Origin: Paracoccaceae bacterium
GTDB taxonomy: Bacteria > Pseudomonadota > Alphaproteobacteria > Rhodobacterales > Rhodobacteraceae
Direction: 5' to 3'
Assembly: GCA_007694945.1 (NCBI GenBank)
Contig: REER01000063.1
Coordinates: 43,977 to 107,976 of the forward strand
Length of the DNA: 64,000 nt
The position numbers and the translations under genes were made by a program. Under the pieces are notes generated by a model, which had not been told where the DNA came from, searched no databases, and was given only the letters and a program-made list of their open reading frames with translations. Within the stretch, counting starts at the first letter, position 1; each line of letters begins with the position of its first letter. Below are positions 38,551 to 46,321 of the stretch, in pieces.

Positions 38551-39430
38551 CTCGGTCAGGCAGAGCCTCGGCGAGACGGTTGACGGTCTGCATGTCATGG
38601 CTCGGCAGGATCACGAGCCCCGGCAGTCGCGCGCGGAGCTTACGCACCTTGGTATAAGAATCGCGCATTGCTTCGAAATCCTCGCCCACGCCGGGCATTT
38701 GGTCTTCCATGAGCATGCCGAGCTCGAAAGCAAGGTCGGCAATCAGCAGGATCGGCGGTAGCCCAGCGCCGCGCAGCAGCATAGAGACCGACCCCTCCGT
38801 ATGACCTGGTGTCGGCAACAGTACGATGGAGCCGTCACCCATCACATCGAAACAGCGCTCGAACGGGGCAATATAGGGATCGTCGCAGGGCTGCATGTCG
38901 AACAGTGTCCATCGCGCGCCGGGGCGGTCGACATGCTGGCGCAGATACCATTTGCGTTCGGCCTTGGGCTGGATCAGCGCCTGCCATTCGCGACGCGGCG
39001 CCAGAAGCTCGGCGTGTAGCAGGTGATCAATGCAGCCTGTGTGGTCGAAGTGCAGGTGCGAGAACACCACCTTGCATACATGACGAACTTCATGGCCCAT
39101 TCGCACCAATTCATTGCTGACATTGTCCTTGGGCGTGATCTGCCAGCGAAACAGCCGGTTCAGGAAAAAGACGCCCAGAGCACTCCCCAGATAGGCGCGC
39201 GGGTCGCGGGCAATTGTCGGGTCCAGCCCCGTGTCGAACAACACCAGCCCATCTTGATGATCGATGGCGAAGAAATGCACGGGCACGCCATCGACCCAGC
39301 GCCGCGACAGGAGCACCCAGAGCAAAACCGGCATGCGCGAGCCATGACGGTGCTCGGGATGCATGCTGCCTATCCCGGTCGTGCCCACGCGGATACTGCG
39401 GATAGGCTGCAACATTTTCGTGGCGCCCAT
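38501..39430 (-). CDS. MBL-fold hydrolase, N-acyl homoserine lactonase-like
   Basis: 309-aa metallo-beta-lactamase-fold protein. The start is ATG 39430 (MGATKMLQP) with GGAGGATTT ahead. The dinuclear zinc motif is SHLHFDHTGCIDH, with further ligands in PTPGHTEGSVSMLL and LIADLAFE, the pattern of the AHL lactonase-like subgroup. Substrate could be an acyl-homoserine lactone or another lactone/ester; no luxI or luxR gene is in the window. The C-terminal coding part overlaps the CDP-alcohol phosphotransferase gene by 50 bases tail to tail, with a Pro/Ser-rich end (SPEIPSPPAG). Confidence 0.87.
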   Translation of the reverse strand: MGATKMLQPIRSIRVGTTGIGSMHPEHRHGSRMPVLLWVLLSRRWVDGVPVHFFAIDHQDGLVLFDTGLDPTIARDPRAYLGSALGVFFLNRLFRWQITPKDNVSNELVRMGHEVRHVCKVVFSHLHFDHTGCIDHLLHAELLAPRREWQALIQPKAERKWYLRQHVDRPGARWTLFDMQPCDDPYIAPFERCFDVMGDGSIVLLPTPGHTEGSVSMLLRGAGLPPILLIADLAFELGMLMEDQMPGVGEDFEAMRDSYTKVRKLRARLPGLVILPSHDMQTVNRLAEALPDRASPEIPSPPAGSVTQP

Positions 39431-39599
39431 GGCAAATCCTCCAGGTTGGTCCAAGGCACCCGTTGCGAAGCAACTCCTGAAAGCGCGCCGCCAAAAATTC
39501 TTGAACGCGCAGAGGAGCGTGGAATACGCTACATCTCCGCGTTTATCAGCAGGATTGAGCAGCGCCAAGATCGCTGTGGCCCGAACAAAACCAACATGC

Positions 39600-39920
39600 T
39601 CAGGTCGCGCAATTCCGGCAGAAGGGCGTTGCAGGCAAAAGGTCGAGCCGTTCTTCGCTGATTTGCGCACCGCATTTGGTACAGAAGCCATACTCCTCCT
39701 CGGCGATACGGGCGAGTGCCGCGTCGAGCATGCGAATTTCCTGTTGTGCCGCAAGGCCCAGCGCCTCCAGCGGCTCGTCCTGCTCGCTCTCGGTCGCGCT
39801 GTCCTCCCAGTCTGGGTTGGCCTCGTGGTGCAGTTCCTGATCGACATAGGTCATGCGGGCCAGAAGCTCGCGCTTACGGTCGCGGATCTGCTCGGCGCGG
39901 TCTTCGATTGATACGGTCAT
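39600..39920 (-). CDS. DksA/TraR-type zinc finger protein
   Basis: 106-aa protein of the DksA/TraR family. After an N-terminal coiled-coil helix pair (RAEQIRDRKRELLARMTYVDQELHH, EALGLAAQQEIRMLDAALARI) comes a C4 zinc finger C-X2-C-X17-C-X2-C (CTKCGAQI...FCRNC). It is shorter than full DksA and lacks its N-terminal part, like the small TraR/YbiI-type members that bind RNA polymerase's secondary channel. ATG 39920 has GGAGG eight bases ahead. It lies just upstream on the same strand of the lactonase gene. Confidence 0.9.
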   Translation of the reverse strand: MTVSIEDRAEQIRDRKRELLARMTYVDQELHHEANPDWEDSATESEQDEPLEALGLAAQQEIRMLDAALARIAEEEYGFCTKCGAQISEERLDLLPATPFCRNCAT

Positions 39921-40028
39921 TTTTCGTCCTCCATCGGTTAGGGACAGATTGCACCGCAGAAGAGCGCGCGTCATTGATCCGGGTCAAATGCCTCTTTTCG
40001 CTTCTCGCGGCAGGGGCTATGAGGGGCC

Positions 40029-40790
40029 ATGCTCAAGACCCGCATCATCCCCTGTCTCGACGTCGCTGATGGCCGTGTGGTCAAGGGCGTGAATTTCGTG
40101 GACCTGCGCGATGCGGGCGATCCGGTCGAGGCCGCGAAGGCCTATGATGCCGCTGGTGCCGATGAGTTGTGTTTCCTCGACATTCACGCGACTCATGAAA
40201 ACCGTGGCACCATGTTCGATCTGGTCACGCGCACAGCGGAAAACTGCTTCATGCCGCTGACCGTCGGCGGGGGGGTGCGCACGGTCGAGGATGTGCGGGC
40301 GCTGCTGCTGGCAGGCGCAGACAAGGTGTCGTTCAACTCTGCCGCTGTGGCGGACCCGGACGTCGTCGCTCGCGCGGCGGACCGGTTCGGCAGCCAGTGC
40401 ATTGTCGTCGCGATTGATGCCAAGACCGTGGCGCCGGGGGAGTGGCAGATCTTCACCCATGGCGGGCGCAGGCCGACCGGGGTGGATGCAGTGGAATTCG
40501 CCCGGACGGTGGCCGCGAAGGGAGCTGGCGAGATACTCCTTACCTCGATGGATCGGGACGGGACAAAGGCGGGGTTCAACCTGCCGCTCACGCGCACGAT
40601 TGTCGATACGGTGGGTATTCCTGTCATTGCCTCGGGCGGGGTGGGCACTCTTGATCACCTGGTCGAAGGGGTGAGCGTTGCAGGGGCGTCGGCCGTGCTG
40701 GCGGCTTCGATCTTTCATTTCGGCGAATTCACCATCGGCGAGGCGAAAGCCCATATGGCCGCTGCCGGTATTCCAGTGAGGCTGGCATGA
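40029..40790 (+). CDS. hisF: imidazole glycerol phosphate synthase, cyclase subunit
   Basis: Histidine biosynthesis enzyme that closes the imidazole ring using ammonia from HisH. 253-aa TIM barrel with two-fold symmetry: catalytic Asp in [16 protein letters not shown] and the second Asp in [14 protein letters not shown]; phosphate-binding [10 protein letters not shown] and [10 protein letters not shown]. It overlaps hisE by four bases. hisB, hisH and hisA, which often precede hisF in related genomes, are not on this side of the DksA-like gene. Confidence 0.96.
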   Translation: MLKTRIIPCLDVADGRVVKGVNFVDLRDAGDPVEAAKAYDAAGADELCFLDIHATHENRGTMFDLVTRTAENCFMPLTVGGGVRTVEDVRALLLAGADKVSFNSAAVADPDVVARAADRFGSQCIVVAIDAKTVAPGEWQIFTHGGRRPTGVDAVEFARTVAAKGAGEILLTSMDRDGTKAGFNLPLTRTIVDTVGIPVIASGGVGTLDHLVEGVSVAGASAVLAASIFHFGEFTIGEAKAHMAAAGIPVRLA

Positions 40791-41098
40791 GCGCGCTGCA
40801 GCGGTTGGCAAACACCATTGCCGCGCGGGTCGGCGCGGACCCGGAGACAAGCTGGACCGCGAAGCTCATGGCCAAAGGCCCCGAGAAGTGTGCCGAGAAA
40901 TTCGGCGAAGAGGCCATCGAGGCGGTGATCGAAGCGGTGAAGGGTGATCCCGAGCGGCTGACCTCCGAAGCCGCTGATGCGCTCTATCACCTGCTGGTCA
41001 TGTGCGCGGCGCGGGGCGTGACGCTCGCGGATATCGAGACCGAACTCGCGCGGCGCGAAGGTGTCTCTGGCCTGGATGAAAAAGCTTCGCGGACCTGA
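40787..41098 (+). CDS. hisE: phosphoribosyl-ATP pyrophosphatase
   Basis: Second step of histidine synthesis. 103-aa all-helical MazG-like pyrophosphatase with the metal-binding acidic pattern in [21 protein letters not shown] and [13 protein letters not shown]. The stand-alone form (not fused to HisI) is the usual alphaproteobacterial one. The ATG overlaps the hisF stop (ATGA), indicating coupled translation. Confidence 0.95.
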   Translation: MSALQRLANTIAARVGADPETSWTAKLMAKGPEKCAEKFGEEAIEAVIEAVKGDPERLTSEAADALYHLLVMCAARGVTLADIETELARREGVSGLDEKASRT

Positions 41099-41131
41099 TC
41101 GGGCTTGTAGGCCCCCTGTCGCTCCGATACA

Positions 41132-41143
41132 TAACACATGTTA
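41132..41143. promoter_or_regulatory. short dyad upstream of EamA transporter
   Basis: TAACA-CA-TGTTA in a locally AT-rich stretch, 21 to 32 bases before the start of the EamA-type transporter gene. It may be an operator or part of a promoter. Only position and symmetry support it. Confidence 0.3.
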
Positions 41144-41163
41144 AGTAATCATGGGGCCGCGTG

Positions 41164-42066
41164 ATGAATGAATGGCTGCTCTCGATTGCGGGCACGCCTG
41201 AGGGCGCGCGGCTGGCGACCATCCTCGCGCTGACAGCGGCCCTTGCCCATGCGATCTTCGGTGCCTTGCAGAAGGGGTTGCATGACCCTTGGCTGACTCG
41301 CGGCGCGATCGATTTCTGGCTGGTCATGATCGCGGGCCCAGTCGCGCTGTTCTATTTCGGCCCGCCTGCGCCTTTCATGTGGCCCGTGCTGGTTGGGGTG
41401 GTGGTGATCCATTTCCTCTACAAGCTGGCCATGGCGCTGGCCTATGAGCGCGCGGCCTTCACGGTGGTTTATCCGGTTGTGCGTGGCACCGGGCCGCTGA
41501 TCACGATCTTTGCGGCGATGATCATCTTTGGCGAGCGCTACACCGCGTTGCAATGGCTGGGGGTGGCCTGCCTTTCGGGTGGTATTCTGCTGCTAGCGCT
41601 GCGCAACCTCTCTGAAGAACAGATCGACCTGCGCGCGCTCAAAATCGGGTTGGTCTGGGCGCTCGTGGGCGGGGTCACGGTCGCGCTCTACACCACCTAT
41701 GACGCTTGGGCCATCCGGCTCTCGGGCGACCCGCTGGGCTTTGTCGCGTGGTTCTTTTTCCTGTCTTCCATCGATTTCGCCATCCTCGCCGCGCTGCGCT
41801 ACCGACGCATGGCCTATCCCCCTGACCTGCGCCCCTTGATGCTGCGCGGTTTTGCCGGTGCCCTGATCGGCTATGTGAGCTTTGGGTCGGTTATGGTTGC
41901 CACGCTGATCGGCAAGGTGGGGGAGGCTGCGATCCTGCGCGAAACCTCGACCGTGTTTGCCGCGCTGATAGGCTGGTTCATCCTCAAAGAGCGGGTCGGC
42001 CCGCGCAAACTCGCGCTGATGGTGATGATTGCGCTGGGTGCCATGATCGTGGAGTTCGGGCGATGA
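41164..42066 (+). CDS. EamA-family (DMT) transporter
   Basis: 300-aa integral membrane protein with about ten hydrophobic segments in two EamA repeats (roughly residues 15-140 and 155-298). The end-of-repeat signature is seen as IFAAMIIFGERYTALQWLGVACLSGG and FAALIGWFILKERVGPRKLALMVMIALG. Members export metabolites or amino acids; substrate unknown. A GTG three bases upstream of the chosen ATG is an alternative start. Confidence 0.88.
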   Translation: MNEWLLSIAGTPEGARLATILALTAALAHAIFGALQKGLHDPWLTRGAIDFWLVMIAGPVALFYFGPPAPFMWPVLVGVVVIHFLYKLAMALAYERAAFTVVYPVVRGTGPLITIFAAMIIFGERYTALQWLGVACLSGGILLLALRNLSEEQIDLRALKIGLVWALVGGVTVALYTTYDAWAIRLSGDPLGFVAWFFFLSSIDFAILAALRYRRMAYPPDLRPLMLRGFAGALIGYVSFGSVMVATLIGKVGEAAILRETSTVFAALIGWFILKERVGPRKLALMVMIALGAMIVEFGR

Positions 42067-42114
42067 TGCAGGCTTTCGGTGCTCGCGGGCTCAGCCGCAC
42101 CGATTGAAGCCGAG

Positions 42115-42585
42115 TCACAGGCGCGACGAGAGAATTCCTGTATTGATTCCGCCCATGCGCAGCTCGCCGTAGAGGCGCTGATACTCCATCTTGGGGCAGA
42201 GGTTCTCGACGACTTGGACTTCCCGCGCCCGTGCCATCTCGGCTGCCTTGGCATTCTGCACCCCGATCTGCATCCAGACCGTGCGCAGCTTCGGCAGATG
42301 CGCCAGCGCCTCCTCGACAATTGGCGGCACGGCCTCGGAGCGGCGGAAGATATCGACCATATCGACGTCTTCAGGGCATTCCGAAAGTCTGGCGCGAACA
42401 GTCTCACCAAAGAGCGTTGATCCCGCATGCCCCGGATTGATCGGGATCACCCGATAGCCCTTGAGCTGCAGGTAGCGCGCCACATAGTAACTGGGCCGCA
42501 CCGGATTAGGCGAGACCCCGACCACCGCGATCACGCGGGTCTGGTCGAGGATCTTGCGAAGGGTTGTGTCGTCGGGGCGTGTCAT
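42115..42585 (-). CDS. CoA-binding domain protein (YccU type)
   Basis: 156-aa Rossmann-fold protein of the succinyl-CoA-synthetase-like CoA-binding family. VIAVVGVSPNPVRPSYYVARYLQLKGYRVIPINPG is the nucleotide/CoA-binding half, and VDMVDIFRRSEAVP with WMQIGVQN the second half. Start ATG 42585; the longer frame adds 12 doubtful residues. Function in bacteria is not established. An intrinsic terminator on the same strand lies 40 bases ahead of it, so it has its own promoter. Confidence 0.87.
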   Translation of the reverse strand: MTRPDDTTLRKILDQTRVIAVVGVSPNPVRPSYYVARYLQLKGYRVIPINPGHAGSTLFGETVRARLSECPEDVDMVDIFRRSEAVPPIVEEALAHLPKLRTVWMQIGVQNAKAAEMARAREVQVVENLCPKMEYQRLYGELRMGGINTGILSSRL

Positions 42586-42625
42586 GACAGCGATGGTGGC
42601 CCGGCGGGGCACAGGGTGCAAGATG

Positions 42626-42705
42626 AAAAAAGCCCGGCCAAAAGGCCGGGCACAGGTGCGGAACGAGGGACAGTAACAATACAGACGCGGATGTTCCGGT
42701 CCTGC
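42626..42705 (-). ncRNA. candidate small RNA with intrinsic terminator
   Basis: The strongest minus-strand terminator in the window (8-bp GCCCGGCC/GGCCGGGC stem, 4-nt loop, then six Ts; 42626-42651) is 290 bases past the end of the nearest upstream gene (DUF1028). About 60 bases before it is an extended -10 element (TGCTATAGT, 42711-42719) without a clear -35. A transcript between them would be about 80 nt, with a pyrimidine-rich unpaired stretch (CTGTCCCTCGTTCC) ahead of the terminator. It could instead be just the distal terminator of the DUF1028 transcript. The 5' end is a guess. Confidence 0.35.
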
Positions 42706-42719
42706 GTCACACTATAGCA

Positions 42720-42943
42720 AGTGGGGGCGCAAGACGCGATTTCCAGTAACACTCGCGCAACTGTGAGAGGAACGACCGCGGGGCCCTTGTGCGGGAATAT
42801 ATGGCCTGAAGAAGTTCGGGCGTTGTTTAAGTCCGAGATCGCATAGAGCCCGAAACACAGCAGCTTCCATCTTGCCGCCGGGCGATGTCTGGCTTTTCAA
42901 GTGCGAAACGATAACGACCAAGGCGAGTGCTTCGGCAGCAGGA
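42720..42943. other. non-coding stretch between DUF1028 gene and terminator
   Basis: About 220 bases with no supported gene. A minus-strand frame of 111 codons runs through it into the DUF1028 gene but has no RBS, no recognisable domain and an atypical composition, so I left it out. I see no hairpin of note besides the terminator at its left. Confidence 0.4.
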
Positions 42944-43606
42944 TTAATCCAGCCCTCGCTCCGGGTTGTCACGAGTGGGCACACGCGGCAGCCAGGCTGC
43001 GTAGTCACCGCTCCGGCTGCGCTTGTAGAGTGCATCCAGTGCTGCAAGCGGGGTCTCGGACCAGTCGATGCGGAGCGTCAGCGGTGGCGCGTCGTCGGCA
43101 ACAACCAAAAGTGCAGCGGATTGTAGCCCGCGCCGGTCACCGCCTGCTGCCTCGGCCGAGCGCAAGGCGGCCAGAAGCCGCTCTGGTAGCGGGCCTGTCG
43201 TATCCAGAAACCCCGCGCGCAAGGCCTCCAGCACTTCCGGACCGGCCAGCAGGTTGCCTGAAACCACCAACCCCGGTGCCAACTTTGCGCCCTTCCAGTC
43301 GGTGTTCTTCTCACCAGTATGGCAAGCTGTGGCGCCCTTGCGATCCAGCACGGCCAGTTGCCGCCAGTCGCGCCCCTGATCGGCCTGCGTGATCTCGTCA
43401 ACGACCTGCGCCGCGAAACGCCCCTCGCGCATCAGCGCAAGGGCATCTTCGCCCCACAGCGTCGAGGGCGCGGCGCCCTGTGACGCCGTCAGACCTGCAC
43501 GCGAATCACCGCGCAGGACCCAGCCACCAACACAGAGTGACCCGGTCGCAGCAGCACCTCCGAAGGCGCCGCTGCTCATATCTTGCGCAAGAATCGAAAA
43601 TGTCAT
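42944..43606 (-). CDS. DUF1028 family protein (Ntn-hydrolase-like)
   Basis: 220-aa member of the DUF1028 family, predicted to have an Ntn-hydrolase fold. The N-terminus MTFSILAQDMSSGAFGGAAATGSLCVGG and the GLTASQGAAPSTLWGEDAL segment are typical. Related genes are often found beside peptide ABC transporters, and this one diverges from such an operon, so an aminoacylase- or peptidase-like role on imported peptides is plausible but unproven. The shared 106-base intergenic region contains palindromic operator-like sequences. Confidence 0.85.
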   Translation of the reverse strand: MTFSILAQDMSSGAFGGAAATGSLCVGGWVLRGDSRAGLTASQGAAPSTLWGEDALALMREGRFAAQVVDEITQADQGRDWRQLAVLDRKGATACHTGEKNTDWKGAKLAPGLVVSGNLLAGPEVLEALRAGFLDTTGPLPERLLAALRSAEAAGGDRRGLQSAALLVVADDAPPLTLRIDWSETPLAALDALYKRSRSGDYAAWLPRVPTRDNPERGLD

Positions 43607-43630
43607 GCGTTTCTTTCCCAGTTCGATACT

Positions 43631-43681
43631 AATTTATCATGAAAATTTTGACCGATGCAAATTATCATGATAAATTTTCAT
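43631..43681. promoter_or_regulatory. palindromic operator region between DUF1028 and peptide ABC operon
   Basis: A perfect 12-bp palindrome, TTATCATGATAA (43662-43673), and a half-copy TTATCATGA (43634-43642) lie 28 bases apart. Seen another way, AATTTATCATGA (43631-43642) and TCATGATAAATT (43665-43676) form a 12-bp inverted repeat with a 22-base spacer. The region is strongly AT-rich in a GC-rich genome and ends about 30 bases before the binding-protein start. Likely binding sites for a dimeric repressor; the GntR regulator ending the operon is the obvious candidate. Confidence 0.6.
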
Positions 43682-43712
43682 CAAAGATGTACAGCAACAG
43701 GGAGTGCCGGAA

Positions 43713-45290
43713 ATGGCCTTTGCATCACTAACCCGTCGCGGCTTGGGGGTTTTGACTGCCGCGCTTCTCGCCTCAACAGCGCTGATCGCACCTGCGCAGG
43801 CGCAGACTCCACCCGGTGTGCTGGTCGTAGGCCAGATCGCCGAGCCACAGGCGCTCGACCCGCATGCGGTGACTGCCGTCAATGATTTCCGCATCCTGAT
43901 GAATGTCTATGACGGGCTGGTCCGCTATGCCTCGGGCACACTCGAAGTCGAACCGGCACTGGCCGAGGGCTGGGAGATCTCAGAAGATGGTACGGTCTAT
44001 ACGTTCAACTTGCGCGAGGGCGTCAGCTTCCATGACGGCAGCGCCTTCGATGCCGAAGCCGTGGTCTGGAATTTTGAGCGGATGCTGAACGAGGATCACC
44101 CTTATCACGACACTGGCCCCTTCCCGCTTTCGTTCTTCTTCTCGGCAATCGAAACGGTCGAGGCCGTGGACGATCTGACCGTGCGCTTCACGCTCAACGA
44201 GCCTTATGCGCCCTTTCTGTCGAACCTTGCCTATCCGACCGGGCTGATTGTCTCGCCCGCAGCCGTGATGGAGCACGGCAGCGATTTCGGGCGCAACCCG
44301 TCGGGCACGGGGCCATTCCAATTCGCCGAATGGCGCTCGAACGAGCGCGTAGTTGTGACACGCAATGAGAATTACTGGGATGGCACGGCAGGCACAGAAG
44401 CCGTGATCTTCCGCCCGATCACGGATGCGAATACCCGCGTGGCCGAGATGCTGTCAGGGGGTATCGATGTGATGGTCGAGGTACCGCCAGTCGCGATCTC
44501 GCAATTCCAAACCGACATGCATACGGTCCATGAGCAGGCTGGCCCGCATCTTTGGTTCCTGATCCTGAACATGAAGGAAGGCCCCTTTACCGACCAGCGC
44601 GTGCGGCAGGCCGCAAATTACGCGATCAACAAGGAAGCGCTGGTCAATGACGTACTCGAAGGCACGGCGACTGTTGCCGCCGGCCCGATCCCGCCGGCCT
44701 TTGCCTGGGCCTATAACGAAGATCTCCATCCCTACCCCTATGATCCCGACCGCGCGCGCGAATTGCTGGCGGAGGCAGAGGCTGAGGGTTCGAGTCTGAC
44801 CTTCTATGTTACCGAGGGCGGCTCGGGCATGCTGGACCCGATCCCGATGGGCACGGCCATTCAGGCCGATCTTGCGGCCGTCGGTTTCGATGTGACGATC
44901 GAGACCTATGAGTGGAACACGTTTCTGGGCCGCGTCAACCCGGGGCTCGAAGGGCGCGCAGATGCTGCGCAGATGGCGTGGATGACCAATGACCCGGACA
45001 CGCTGCCCTTTCTTGCGCTGCGCACCGATGCCTGGCCGGATGCGGGTGGTTTCAATTCGGGCTATTATTCCAACCCCGAGGTGGATGCACTGCTGGAAGC
45101 GGCCCGTGTCGAGACCGATCAGGACGAGCGCGCGCGGCTCTATCGAGAGATGCAAGTGATCGTGCAGGAGGATGCGCCATGGGTCTTTGTGGCGAACTGG
45201 ATGCAGAATGCCGTGACCTCGGATTCGGTCGAGAATTTCCAGCTTGAGCCATCGTTCTTCCTGTTGCTCAAGGACGTGGTGAAGAACTGA
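43713..45290 (+). CDS. peptide ABC transporter substrate-binding protein (family 5)
   Basis: 525-aa periplasmic receptor of the DppA/OppA family. Signal peptide: RRGLGVLTAALLASTALIAPAQAQ, cleaved after AQA. Mature domain features are ALDPHAVTAVNDFRI, EPALAEGWEISEDGTVYTFNLREGVSFHDGS and PFTDQRVRQAANYAINKEALVN. Start ATG 43713 with GGGAG eight bases ahead (a GTG lies nine bases upstream). First gene of an operon with permease, permease-ATPase fusion, ATPase and GntR regulator. Substrates may be dipeptides, glutathione or others; DUF1028 next door favours peptides. Confidence 0.92.
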   Translation: MAFASLTRRGLGVLTAALLASTALIAPAQAQTPPGVLVVGQIAEPQALDPHAVTAVNDFRILMNVYDGLVRYASGTLEVEPALAEGWEISEDGTVYTFNLREGVSFHDGSAFDAEAVVWNFERMLNEDHPYHDTGPFPLSFFFSAIETVEAVDDLTVRFTLNEPYAPFLSNLAYPTGLIVSPAAVMEHGSDFGRNPSGTGPFQFAEWRSNERVVVTRNENYWDGTAGTEAVIFRPITDANTRVAEMLSGGIDVMVEVPPVAISQFQTDMHTVHEQAGPHLWFLILNMKEGPFTDQRVRQAANYAINKEALVNDVLEGTATVAAGPIPPAFAWAYNEDLHPYPYDPDRARELLAEAEAEGSSLTFYVTEGGSGMLDPIPMGTAIQADLAAVGFDVTIETYEWNTFLGRVNPGLEGRADAAQMAWMTNDPDTLPFLALRTDAWPDAGGFNSGYYSNPEVDALLEAARVETDQDERARLYREMQVIVQEDAPWVFVANWMQNAVTSDSVENFQLEPSFFLLLKDVVKN

Positions 45291-45304
45291 AGCATCTTTC
45301 AGGG

Positions 45305-45329
45305 GGGGCGCGCTGACGCGCGCCCCTTT
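45305..45329 (+). terminator. attenuating hairpin after the binding-protein gene
   Basis: GGGGCGCGC / GCGCGCCCC, 9-bp stem with 4-nt loop, followed by TTTCTGAGTATTTTT, the latter being part of the 23-mer repeat. It sits 14 bases after the binding-protein stop and before the permease gene; probably partial, raising binding protein over permease. Confidence 0.65.
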
Positions 45330-45330
45330 C

Positions 45331-45353
45331 TGAGTATTTTTGGCAAGATGAAG
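45331..45353 (+). repeat. 23-mer intergenic repeat, copy 3
   Basis: Identical over 23 bases to the copy at 11818-11840 (opposite strand). It begins one base after the T-run of the hairpin at 45305 and ends 20 bases before the permease start, in the direction of transcription. Confidence 0.75.
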
Positions 45354-45373
45354 CGGCAGGGGGGAACAGGGTT

Positions 45374-46321
45374 TTGGGTGGCTATATCCTGAAGCGATTG
45401 CTTTCCGCCATTCCGGTGCTGCTGGGGATCACTGTCATTGTCTTTCTGATCATGGCGATGATCCCCGGTGATCCGGCGACGGCGATTCTGGGCAGCTATG
45501 CCACGCCGGAGAATGTGGCGCGGCTGAACCGGTTCCTTGGCCTCGACGAGCCGCTGTGGCGGCAGTATTTCATCTGGCTGGGCAATATGCTGCAGGGTGA
45601 TTTCGGGCGATCTTTCGCACTGAACCGGCCTGTGCTGGACGAGATTCTGGACCGGTTCTCGGCCACACTGATCCTTGCGGGGACGGCCTTTGTGCTATGC
45701 GCGGTGTTGGGTATCATAGCGGGCACCGTCTCAGCCGCGCGGCAATATGGCTTTGCCGACAAGGCAATCACCTTTGTGGTGATCCTGGGCATATCGGTGC
45801 CGTCGTTTTTCCTTGGCATGATGATGATCCTGCTCTTCGCTGTGCAATTGCGCTGGTTCCCGGTCTCGGGCATGTATTCAATCTGGGGCGGGGGCGATCT
45901 GCCGGACCTGATCCGGCATCTCACCATGCCCGCCATCGCACTGTCTGTCGTAGCGACAGGCGTCGTGGCGCGGCTGTCGCGCGGTGCGATGCTTGAAGTA
46001 TTGCGGCAGGATTTCATTCGTACCGCGCGCGCCAAGGGCGTGCATGAACGGCGCGTGATCTGGGGGCATGCGCTGCGCGCGGCGATGGTCAGCATCATTC
46101 CGGTGCTTGGCATTCAGGCGGGGTTCGTGCTCTCCGGGGCAGTCTATATCGAGATGGTGTTCCAGTGGCCCGGTGTGGGGCGGATGCTGGTGGATGCGAT
46201 CCTGAAACGCGACATTCTGCTGGTGCAGGGCGGGGTCGTGTTCATTGCCGCCTGTTATGTCGGCTTCAACATCGTGGTGGACGTGGCGCAGGCATGGCTT
46301 GACCCGAGGATCAAGACATGA
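45374..46321 (+). CDS. peptide ABC transporter permease (DppB type)
   Basis: 315-aa permease with six membrane segments. The N-terminus GGYILKRLLSAIPVLLGITVIVFLIMAMIPGDPA is the classic DppB/OppB beginning. The EAA-type loop ends in RTARAKGVHERRVIWGHALRAAM. No ATG fits; translation appears to start at a TTG (45374) after AGGGGGGAACAGGG. Its stop overlaps the start of the next gene by four bases. Confidence 0.92.
   Translation: MGGYILKRLLSAIPVLLGITVIVFLIMAMIPGDPATAILGSYATPENVARLNRFLGLDEPLWRQYFIWLGNMLQGDFGRSFALNRPVLDEILDRFSATLILAGTAFVLCAVLGIIAGTVSAARQYGFADKAITFVVILGISVPSFFLGMMMILLFAVQLRWFPVSGMYSIWGGGDLPDLIRHLTMPAIALSVVATGVVARLSRGAMLEVLRQDFIRTARAKGVHERRVIWGHALRAAMVSIIPVLGIQAGFVLSGAVYIEMVFQWPGVGRMLVDAILKRDILLVQGGVVFIAACYVGFNIVVDVAQAWLDPRIKT

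Noticed and set aside
42712..43047. 111-codon minus-strand frame overlapping the DUF1028 end
   Set aside because: No RBS, no recognisable domain and runs out of frame through a conserved gene.
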